A stretch of 6,536 nt of DNA from Treponema sp. (GTDB taxonomy: Bacteria > Spirochaetota > Spirochaetia > Treponematales > Rectinemataceae), in the NCBI GenBank assembly GCA_017849315.1, contig JAFIHQ010000135.1, forward strand, positions 1-6,536, given 5' to 3'. Made by a program: the position numbers and the translations under genes. The notes beneath the pieces were generated by a model. It made no database searches, had not been told where the DNA came from, and saw only the letters and a program-made list of their open reading frames with translations. Below, piece by piece: positions 1-5,412 of this stretch (position 1 is its first letter; each line of letters opens with the position of its first letter).

Positions 1-1086
1 ATTGCTTCCGGAGGTGGCAGACAGTACATCACTATGGACCGATACGGGGCGGATTGGGCTATGGTCGAGCGCGGTTGGAACTGCCACGTCAAAGGTCAAG
101 GCCGCCAGTTTCGAAGTGCTGAAGAGGCCATCAAGACCTACCGTGCCGAGAATCCCAACGTAATAGATCAAGATATCCATGAATTTGTGATTTGCGATGA
201 CAAGGGCCCCGTTGGGCAAATTAAAGACGGAGACAGCGTGATCTTCTTCAACTTCCGAGGAGATAGAGCGCTGGAGATCACCCGCGCTTTCGAGGAAGAG
301 AATTTTGATAAGTTCGATCGCGGGCCGCGCCCCGATGTCATGTATGCGGGCATGATGCAATACGATGGAGACTTGGGGATTCCCAAAAACTTCCTGGTTT
401 CGCCTCCGGCAATTGACAGAACCGTGGGCGAGTATGTCGCCGCAACGGGGCTAAGAAGCCTTGCAATTTCAGAAACACAGAAATTTGGACACGTGACCTA
501 TTTTTATAATGGGAACAGAGCTGAGAAATTCTCAGAAGAGCTGGAGGATTATGTCGAAATCCCGAGCGACAAAGTCCCTTTCGAGCAGCGCCCATGGATG
601 AAATGCGCAGAGATTACAGACTTTGTCATCGGTGCTCTAAAATCCGGAAAGTATGACTACATCAGGCTCAATTATCCGAATGGCGACATGGTAGGGCACA
701 CCGGGGTGTATCAGTCTGTGGTGTGCGCTATGGAAGCGATGGATATCCAGCTTGGCCGCTTGGCAGAGGCAGTGAAGGCGGCGGGTGGTACTATGATACT
801 GACCGCTGACCACGGCAACTCTGACGATATGTACGAACACGACAAAAAATCAGGCGCCGTGGAATTGGATAAGGATGGACAGCCGAAGGCCAAGACCAGC
901 CATTCGCTCAATCCGGTTCCTTGTGTTGTGTACGATCCCGAATACAAAGGTGAGTACAACAAGGACTTGCGCTCCGGTCTGGGTATTTCGAGTCTTGGAG
1001 CAACCTGCATCGAGTTGCTTGGATATTTGCCACCGGAAGGCTACGATCAGTCTGTATTGGTTCTAAAGGGCGAAGAAAAGGCATGA
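1..1086 (+). CDS. gpmI: 2,3-bisphosphoglycerate-independent phosphoglycerate mutase, C-terminal part (5' end outside window)
   Basis: This cytoplasmic enzyme interconverts 3- and 2-phosphoglycerate in glycolysis and gluconeogenesis, using two metal ions (usually Mn) and a phosphoserine intermediate. The frame is open from base 1 (IASGGGRQYITMDRY), so the ATG at 34 is internal and the true start lies upstream; 361 residues are visible of roughly 510-560 in the family. The GGR...MDR stretch matches the substrate-binding part of the inserted phosphotransferase domain. FNFRGDR (253-273) carries the two substrate-binding arginines. The metal ligands of the phosphatase domain are all present: Asp at 685 and His at 697 in NGDMVGHTG, Asp-His at 808-813 in TADHGN, and His at 901 in TSHSLNP. 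The nucleophilic serine would be upstream of the window. The C-terminus is complete. Downstream the stop overlaps the start of a 13-codon micro-ORF. Family assignment is secure; nothing suggests inactivation. Confidence 0.96.
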   Translation: MASGGGRQYITMDRYGADWAMVERGWNCHVKGQGRQFRSAEEAIKTYRAENPNVIDQDIHEFVICDDKGPVGQIKDGDSVIFFNFRGDRALEITRAFEEENFDKFDRGPRPDVMYAGMMQYDGDLGIPKNFLVSPPAIDRTVGEYVAATGLRSLAISETQKFGHVTYFYNGNRAEKFSEELEDYVEIPSDKVPFEQRPWMKCAEITDFVIGALKSGKYDYIRLNYPNGDMVGHTGVYQSVVCAMEAMDIQLGRLAEAVKAAGGTMILTADHGNSDDMYEHDKKSGAVELDKDGQPKAKTSHSLNPVPCVVYDPEYKGEYNKDLRSGLGISSLGATCIELLGYLPPEGYDQSVLVLKGEEKA

Positions 1087-1124
1087 ACATGCAGAAGGCG
1101 TTGAAAGAGGCCTTAAGAGCATGA
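1083..1124 (+). CDS. Possible 13-codon micro-ORF bridging gpmI and the CYTH gene
   Basis: The frame reads MNMQKALKEALRA and then TGA. Its ATG (1083-1085) overlaps the gpmI TGA (1084-1086) as ATGA, and its own TGA (1122-1124) overlaps the CYTH ATG (1121-1123) as a second ATGA. A purine-rich stretch (GAAGAAAAGG, 1071-1080) lies just before it but is very close to the ATG, so initiation would most likely depend on ribosomes ending gpmI. The peptide would be a short basic, Ala/Leu/Lys-rich helix. It may act as a coupling leader that passes ribosomes from gpmI to the CYTH gene and have no function as a peptide. Chance is a real alternative, because such a short open frame is common; only the overlap at both ends makes it notable. 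Confidence 0.3.
   Translation: MNMQKALKEALRA
1104..1110 (+). promoter_or_regulatory. Ribosome binding site of the CYTH gene
   Basis: AAAGAGG ends 10 nt before the ATG at 1121. This supports that start and lies inside the micro-ORF, so the CYTH gene could initiate independently as well as by coupling. Confidence 0.55.
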
Positions 1125-1669
1125 CCGAAATAGAGCTAAAAGCGCGTGTAGAGAATCCTGAATCAGTTAGGGTGGAACTTTCCCGTTTTATGCGTTTTTT
1201 GGGCTCAGTTGAAAAAGATGACGAATACTGGTCTGTGCCCGTAGTTGTAGCTTCTGTCCCGACTACGGGCTTTCGATTTAGAGTGCGTAAGGAACAAACG
1301 CAAACTACGGTCACGTTCAAAGAAAAGAATTATACAAACGATATCGAAGTAAACAACGAAATCGAGTTTGGAGTAGAAAACCTGGAAGGCTTTAGGCACT
1401 TTATTGCTAAGATGTCCGCACAATTGCTGTACGTGAAGAAAAAAAGCGGAACCGCTTGGATGAGCGAAGATGGGATTAGAGCGGAACTTGTAAATGTAGA
1501 AGGCGTTGGGGAATTTTTGGAAGTTGAACTGCTTTTTGACGAAATGTCGAAGCCTTCAGTGGCGGAGACCAAGGCGCGTTTGATGCAAATAGTGGAGAAG
1601 TGTGGGCTCTCGGAAAAGGATCTGGAACCCAGACCATACTCGCAACTCATGGGCGTACAGGGATATTGA
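1121..1669 (+). CDS. CYTH-domain protein, class IV adenylate cyclase (CyaB)-like / triphosphate tunnel metalloenzyme
   Basis: A 182-residue single-domain protein, the normal length for the CYTH superfamily of tunnel-shaped beta barrels that bind triphosphates with divalent metal; members make cAMP, hydrolyse thiamine triphosphate or inorganic triphosphate, or have unknown roles. The N-terminal signature EIELKAR gives ExExK at E3, E5 and K7. Barrel strands follow with alternating basic and acidic residues: RFRVRKE (R52, R54, R56), TVTFKEK (K67, K69), NNEIEF (E80, E82), KKK (106-108), EFLEVEL (E134, E136), and the C-terminal EPRPYSQLM typical of the CyaB subgroup. The place where many relatives have LDxVxGLG reads LVNVEGVG here, so an acidic residue commonly found there appears replaced. 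No signal peptide or membrane segment is visible, so the protein is cytosolic. It probably shares a transcript with gpmI. The start is chosen for AAAGAGG upstream and the signature at residue 3. Cyclase versus triphosphatase cannot be decided from the sequence. Confidence 0.85.
   Translation: MTEIELKARVENPESVRVELSRFMRFLGSVEKDDEYWSVPVVVASVPTTGFRFRVRKEQTQTTVTFKEKNYTNDIEVNNEIEFGVENLEGFRHFIAKMSAQLLYVKKKSGTAWMSEDGIRAELVNVEGVGEFLEVELLFDEMSKPSVAETKARLMQIVEKCGLSEKDLEPRPYSQLMGVQGY
1237..1270. repeat. Intragenic 9-bp perfect inverted repeat (hairpin) in the CYTH gene
   Basis: GCCCGTAGT (1237-1245) and ACTACGGGC (1262-1270) are exact reverse complements separated by 16 nt; a U-G pair could extend the RNA stem to 10 bp. 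The right arm is followed by TTTCGATTTA, a modest T-rich stretch. In the + strand mRNA it would form a stable stem about 120 nt into the CYTH coding region, encoding VPVVVASVPTTG, a linker between beta strands. Confidence 0.6.
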
Positions 1670-1703
1670 ACCACAATGCAATGCAATTGCGAGGGAAATT
1701 CTT

Positions 1704-1777
1704 TGGGCGCTGAGGGGTTCGAACCCCCGACCTACTGGGTGTAAACCAGCCGCTCTGACCAGCTGAGCCAAGCGCCC
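1704..1777 (-). tRNA. tRNA-Val, anticodon UAC
   Basis: Read on the - strand, the gene folds into a complete cloverleaf. The acceptor stem GGGCGCT/AGCGCCC has 7 bp. T8-G9 precede a 4-bp D stem GCTC/GAGC with loop AGCTGGTCA. The anticodon stem GCTGG/CCAGT holds loop TTTACAC with anticodon TAC (1741-1743 on the + strand). The variable loop is AGGTC, and the T stem GGGGG/CCCTC holds loop TTCGAAC. The discriminator is A (1704) and the following bases are AAG, so CCA is not encoded and must be added enzymatically. UAC reads GUA and, with U34 modification, other valine codons. The gene is head-on to both protein-coding neighbours, 34 nt beyond the CYTH stop and about 61 nt before the kinase ATG. It looks intact with no unusual bases. 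Confidence 0.97.
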
Positions 1778-1800
1778 TTGCCCTTTGGAAGAGCTAAAAG

Positions 1801-1830
1801 AAACTACCATACTCGGCCTTTGGGGGTCAA
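1801..1830 (-). promoter_or_regulatory. Candidate promoter of the tRNA-Val gene
   Basis: On the - strand, TTGACC (1825-1830, five of six matches to the -35 consensus) is followed after 18 nt by TAGTTT (1801-1806, three of six matches to -10). Transcription would start roughly 15 nt before the mature tRNA end, a normal 5' leader for RNase P processing. The -35 box lies only 8 nt from the kinase ATG at 1839, over its weak Shine-Dalgarno region. The -10 box is poor, so this is tentative. Confidence 0.35.
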
Positions 1831-1838
1831 GACAGCTC

Positions 1839-2903
1839 ATGATTGAAAAGCCTGTTCTAAAGCCGGTTATTGTCTGCGTTGGTCATATTCTGCTTGATTG
1901 TTTTGTCTCTATATCACAGGGGCAGCTCAGAGATGTCGCTGCCTTGTGTTCTGAACTGGATACTCGGGGAATCCAAAACAGCCCAATACACGTTGCCTCA
2001 AAAACGATGGAAAGGATTTTTGGGCTGCTTGCGGGCGAGAATGCACTGAAAAGTGAAAGCGGTCTTGAACATTGTGCAAAAAGGCAGAGCAGGATAAAGG
2101 TGCGTGCGGGTGGCGGAGCGGTCAATACGGCTGTGGCGGCAAGCATACTAGGGATGGATGCGCGCGTTTTAGGCGGCGCCGGGGCTGACCACGCAGGGCG
2201 AGAGCTGGCAAGGCTCGTAAGGGCCGCCGGGCCAGCGCTGGATGCAAGGATTGCGCAAGGGGCGGCCACGGGGGTTTTCTTGAGGCTGGCGGTGCAGGGG
2301 GGCGCGGGGGGAGTGTACACGGTGGTCAGCTCCGGCGCCGCGCACACGATTGCGGGTTCGCCTATCATCGATGCGATCCCTCAAGATGGAATTCTGTGGC
2401 TCGATGGGCTCCTTGTCGACGAATTCTCATGGCTGCAGGATCTTGCTAACGTAGCCCACCAAAGAGGAAGCCTGGTAGCTATTGATGTTTCGACCTTGGG
2501 GAACGCAGTTGAGAATGCGGACAGCCTGAAAGACTTTGCGCAGAACCACGCCGACTATGTTTTTGCCAACGATGCTGAGTTTTCTGCGCTCTATCCAATT
2601 GGGCTGAGTTCTGTGACCAATGGCATTCCAGATTCTAACCATGCCACAATGCAGTCCTGTTGGATTGTGAAGCAGGGGCCTGCTGGTGCTCTTTGCATTT
2701 GCCTGGACAAAACTAACAGAAAATCCGACATTTTCAGGCAGCCCGCAGAGCCGCTCACTCTGCAAGATTCAACTGGCGCAGGCGATTTCTTCTCTGCAGG
2801 ATTTCTTCACGGGGTGATTTGTAGTAAAGATCCTGATCATTGTCTAAGAGAAGGCAACGACATAGCTGGAAAACTTCTTCTTCAATATAATTCGCAACTT
2901 TAG
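1839..2903 (+). CDS. PfkB (ribokinase)-family carbohydrate or nucleoside kinase
   Basis: A cytosolic kinase that would transfer a phosphate from ATP to the hydroxyl of a sugar, sugar phosphate or nucleoside; the substrate cannot be read from the sequence. Counted from this ATG it has 354 residues, somewhat longer than the usual 300-330. The N-terminal strand VIVCVGHILLDCF carries the substrate-binding Asp (D20). The glycine motif AGGGAVNTAVAASILG is at about 90-106. The C-terminal PfkB signature DSTGAGDFFSAGF (310-322) holds the anion-hole glycines and catalytic base D316. The D20-to-GGG spacing of about 70 residues is clearly longer than the usual roughly 25. The frame is open back to a TTG at 1785, but ATG 1839 sits just before the conserved first strand and GGGGGT lies 12 nt upstream, so it is the better choice; that site is weak. 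Bases 2101-2340 are about 70% G+C against about 45-50% in the flanks. A ribokinase, fructokinase or adenosine-kinase-like role are all possible. Confidence 0.85.
   Translation: MIEKPVLKPVIVCVGHILLDCFVSISQGQLRDVAALCSELDTRGIQNSPIHVASKTMERIFGLLAGENALKSESGLEHCAKRQSRIKVRAGGGAVNTAVAASILGMDARVLGGAGADHAGRELARLVRAAGPALDARIAQGAATGVFLRLAVQGGAGGVYTVVSSGAAHTIAGSPIIDAIPQDGILWLDGLLVDEFSWLQDLANVAHQRGSLVAIDVSTLGNAVENADSLKDFAQNHADYVFANDAEFSALYPIGLSSVTNGIPDSNHATMQSCWIVKQGPAGALCICLDKTNRKSDIFRQPAEPLTLQDSTGAGDFFSAGFLHGVICSKDPDHCLREGNDIAGKLLLQYNSQL
2101..2340. other. G+C-rich island inside the kinase gene
   Basis: By hand count, 169 of 240 bases are G or C (about 70%; 77% in 2281-2340), against 43% in 2041-2100 and 50% in 2461-2520. 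Codons here mostly end in G or C and the protein is Ala/Gly-rich. Two G6 runs lie at 2297-2302 and 2306-2311, with G4 and G5 runs at 2259-2262 and 2270-2274. The reading frame is intact throughout. Confidence 0.75.
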
Positions 2904-2910
2904 CTCGGCA

Positions 2911-2939
2911 AGGCTGTCGTGCGCCTCTGTTTTGTTTTT
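2911..2939 (+). terminator. Weak candidate rho-independent terminator after the kinase gene
   Basis: AGGC (2911-2914) and GCCT (2923-2926) can form a 4-bp stem with an 8-nt loop, followed by CTGTTTTGTTTTT. The T-rich tail and the place just after the stop codon fit a terminator, but the stem is short. Confidence 0.3.
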
Positions 2940-2980
2940 GAACTTGCCTGCAACGCCATAAATATTTAGATTTAAATAGT

Positions 2981-3004
2981 GAATGTCTCATATATAGAGC
3001 ATTC
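2981..3004. promoter_or_regulatory. Inverted repeat upstream of lon, possible operator
   Basis: GAATG (2981-2985) and CATTC (3000-3004) are reverse complements, and inside them CTC and GAG also pair around an ATATATA centre, with one unpaired T on the left. It overlaps the -35 position expected for the TATAAT box at 3014. It is not the CIRCE (HrcA) sequence TTAGCACTC/GAGTGCTAA. A regulator binding here would control lon, but none can be named. Confidence 0.35.
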
Positions 3005-3019
3005 GTTACCGTTTATAAT
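2991..3019 (+). promoter_or_regulatory. Candidate lon promoter
   Basis: A perfect -10 hexamer TATAAT (3014-3019) lies 26 nt before the lon ATG. At 17-nt spacing the -35 position (2991-2996) reads TATATA, only three of six matches, which fits a promoter that needs an activator or is weak at rest. Transcription would start near 3026 and give a leader of about 20 nt. The region is AT-rich, so TATAAT by chance is possible. Confidence 0.5.
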
Positions 3020-3035
3020 AATAATTGTACGTACT

Positions 3036-3040
3036 AGGAG
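3036..3040 (+). promoter_or_regulatory. Ribosome binding site of lon
   Basis: AGGAG ends 5 nt before the ATG at 3046 and decides that start over the in-frame TTG at 3025, which has no such site and would lie at the predicted transcription start. Confidence 0.8.
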
Positions 3041-3045
3041 TTGCT

Positions 3046-5394
3046 ATGCCTGACAACGAAATAATTCCAATAGATCAAGTATTGCCAACAAAATTGCCCA
3101 TCATAACGCTCGAGGGCAGGCCAATTTTCCCGGGCATTTTTACGCCCATCATGATCGCAAATCAGCCCGATATTCTGCTTGTCGAACAAGTGTTGACCGG
3201 GGATGGTATGATCGGTCTCGTCTTAAGCAAAAATGAAGAGACGACGCCTTACGCCGACAACCTTTACACAGTTGGTACGATCGCTAAAATCGTCAAAAAG
3301 ATAAACTTGCCTGATGGTGGTATCAATATCTATATCTCCACTCTAAAGCGCTTTCAGGTAAAGAAATTCCTTGCAAAGGAGCCACCTATTGTTGCTGCGG
3401 TCGAGTACCCGGAGGAATTCAACGACGATACCGACGAAGTTAAGGCGCTTACTCGTGCACTCTTGAGCGAAATGAAGCAGGTTTCCGAGAACAATCCCCT
3501 GTTTTCCGAAGAGATGCGCCTTAACATGGTCAATATCGATAATCCTGGTAAGATTGCGGATTTTATTGCGAGTATTCTCAATATTGACAAGAAAGATCAG
3601 CAGGCGGTCTTGGAGCAATTTGACGTTCGTGCACGCATGGAGCAGGTGCTCATCTATATCAAGAAAGAGCAGGAACTCTTGCGAATCCAGAAAAAAGTTC
3701 AGGCGGAAATAAACGAGCGCATAGAGAAGAGCCAACGTGAGTATTTTCTTAGAGAGGAGCTCAAGGAAATAAAAGAAGAGCTCGGTATGCCTGCCGACGC
3801 AAAGAGCTCGGATTATCAGAAGTTTAAATCGATAATCGACAGTTTCGGCTTTGAAGGCGAAATAAAGGAACTGACAGAGCAGGAACTTGAGAAATTCAAC
3901 TTAATGGACAGCTCTTCCAGCGAATACATGGTTACGCGCAATTGGCTTGAGCTGGTGTGCTCGCTTCCTTGGAATGCACCACTATCGAACGATTTCGACA
4001 TGAAAAAAGCACAGGAAACCCTTGAGGCAGACCACTATGGACTTCAGGATGTCAAAGACCGAATTGTCGAATACCTGGCAGTACGGAAGCTCAAGAAAGA
4101 CTCGAAGGGTTCTATTCTTTGCCTTGTGGGACCTCCTGGCGTTGGTAAGACAAGTGTAGGCCGGTCGATCGCCCGGGCCATGGGCAAGCAGTTCTTCAGG
4201 TTTAGTGTCGGTGGAATGCGTGATGAGGCTGAGATTAAGGGACACAGGCGAACTTATGTTGGGGCACTACCTGGCAAGATTGTTCAAGGCTTGAGGATTA
4301 CCAAGTCACGGGATCCGGTTTTCATGATCGACGAAATCGACAAGATGGGTGCATCGTATCAAGGCGATCCTTCCAGCGCTTTGCTTGAGGCATTGGACCC
4401 TGAACAGAACTTCAGCTTCCGCGATCACTATTTGGATCTGCCTTTTGACATTTCCAACATTTTCTTTATTACGACAGCGAACACATTGGATACTATTCCG
4501 AGACCACTGATTGATCGTATGGAAGTCATTCAGATACCAGGCTATATCGATAGCGAGAAGATCGAAATAGCGCGGCATTATCTCATTCCGAAGAGTCTTG
4601 AAAAAAGCGGCCTCAAGAAAGGCGATGTGCGGTATACTCGTGACGCATTGCTTTTTATTGCCGATAGTTATGCACGTGAAGCTGGAGTCAGGGACTTTGA
4701 AAAGTACTTGGACAAGATACATCGAAAGATTGCAAAGTCCATTGTCCTGGAGGAAGAAGGAACCGAGCGTAAGAAGTTTATTGTGGACAAGGCAGCGGTG
4801 CAAAAATACCTTGGTAAGCCAATCTTCCATCCTGAGGACATAAAACGCGCTACAAGGCCCGGCATGGCAGTTGGTCTTGCATGGACAAGCCTTGGTGGTG
4901 ACACTTTGCTTATAGAAGCAGTTGCGAACCCAGGCAAAGAGGGCTTTAAGCTGACAGGCCAAATGGGTTCTGTTATGCAAGAATCTGCCAATATTGCCTA
5001 CACCTATGTTCGTAACCTTGCGGCACAGATGTTCGGCATCGGGGCAGACTACTTCGAGGGCAGGCAAATTCACCTTCATATTCCGGAAGGAGCGACTCCG
5101 AAGGATGGACCTTCCGCGGGCATCACGATGGCGACAGCCCTGCTTTCTTTGGTTATTAAGAAAAAGATAAAGGACAGACTCGCCATGACTGGGGAGCTCT
5201 CGCTAACCGGTCAGGTGCTGCCCATCGGAGGGCTCAAAGAGAAAACGGTGGCTGCAAAACGCAATAAGATAAAGGACATTATCATACCGGCTGCCAACCT
5301 CAACGACCTGGACGATATACCCGAGAATGTCAAGAAAGGCATAACATTCCATCCTGTCGAAAGAATGGAAGAGGTGATCGATATAGCGTTTTAG
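3046..5394 (+). CDS. lon: ATP-dependent protease Lon (endopeptidase La)
   Basis: Lon is a cytosolic hexameric AAA+ serine protease that unfolds and degrades damaged and short-lived regulatory proteins. The 782 residues match the family norm (784 in E. coli), and this is a bacterial LonA. Domains in order: the N-terminal substrate-binding domain (about 10-210, with GRPIFPGIF), a charged coiled-coil stretch (about 210-260) ending near YFLREELKEIKEELG, the AAA+ module, and the protease domain (about 600-782). Visible ATPase residues are Walker A GPPGVGKTS (362-370), Walker B MIDEID with D429 and E430, sensor-1 N479 in TTAN, arginine finger R491 in RPLIDRMEV, and sensor-2 R549 in AGVRDFE. The protease dyad is S690 in KDGPSAG and K733 in GGLKEK, 43 residues apart as in E. 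coli (679 and 722). All key residues are present, so the enzyme should be active. It has its own promoter region and a strong Shine-Dalgarno site, and an oxidoreductase gene follows after 18 bp. Confidence 0.98.
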   Translation: MPDNEIIPIDQVLPTKLPIITLEGRPIFPGIFTPIMIANQPDILLVEQVLTGDGMIGLVLSKNEETTPYADNLYTVGTIAKIVKKINLPDGGINIYISTLKRFQVKKFLAKEPPIVAAVEYPEEFNDDTDEVKALTRALLSEMKQVSENNPLFSEEMRLNMVNIDNPGKIADFIASILNIDKKDQQAVLEQFDVRARMEQVLIYIKKEQELLRIQKKVQAEINERIEKSQREYFLREELKEIKEELGMPADAKSSDYQKFKSIIDSFGFEGEIKELTEQELEKFNLMDSSSSEYMVTRNWLELVCSLPWNAPLSNDFDMKKAQETLEADHYGLQDVKDRIVEYLAVRKLKKDSKGSILCLVGPPGVGKTSVGRSIARAMGKQFFRFSVGGMRDEAEIKGHRRTYVGALPGKIVQGLRITKSRDPVFMIDEIDKMGASYQGDPSSALLEALDPEQNFSFRDHYLDLPFDISNIFFITTANTLDTIPRPLIDRMEVIQIPGYIDSEKIEIARHYLIPKSLEKSGLKKGDVRYTRDALLFIADSYAREAGVRDFEKYLDKIHRKIAKSIVLEEEGTERKKFIVDKAAVQKYLGKPIFHPEDIKRATRPGMAVGLAWTSLGGDTLLIEAVANPGKEGFKLTGQMGSVMQESANIAYTYVRNLAAQMFGIGADYFEGRQIHLHIPEGATPKDGPSAGITMATALLSLVIKKKIKDRLAMTGELSLTGQVLPIGGLKEKTVAAKRNKIKDIIIPAANLNDLDDIPENVKKGITFHPVERMEEVIDIAF

Positions 5395-5406
5395 TGGTGC
5401 TAGAAT
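5378..5406 (+). promoter_or_regulatory. Candidate extended -10 promoter for the oxidoreductase gene
   Basis: TGCTAGAAT (5398-5406) is an extended -10 element. After 17-nt spacing the -35 position (5378-5383) reads TCGATA, four of six matches to TTGACA. The start of transcription predicted from the -10 box is base 5413, the A of the ATG. The -35 lies in the last codons of lon. Confidence 0.4.
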
Positions 5407-5412
5407 GACGTT

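Noticed and set aside
1670..1703. Integration site or terminator between the CYTH gene and the tRNA
   Set aside because: There is a palindrome GCAATTGC (1683-1690) and an ATGCA repeat, but no integrase gene, no repeated tRNA 3' end in the window and no hairpin with a T tract.
1785..1838. Earlier TTG start for the kinase, adding 18 residues
   Set aside because: It starts 8 nt from the tRNA end, lacks a ribosome binding site, and the conserved first strand begins only after the ATG at 1839.
1883..2368. 161-codon open frame on the - strand, Pro/Ala/Ser-rich
   Set aside because: It mirrors the G+C-rich part of the kinase, where stop codons are rare by composition; no family resemblance.
3025..3045. 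Earlier TTG start for lon, adding 7 residues
   Set aside because: It coincides with the predicted transcription start and removes the good AGGAG site from its proper place before ATG 3046.
4306..5079. 257-codon open frame on the - strand
   Set aside because: It lies wholly opposite the conserved lon AAA+ and protease regions and shows no recognisable domain; it is an antisense shadow.
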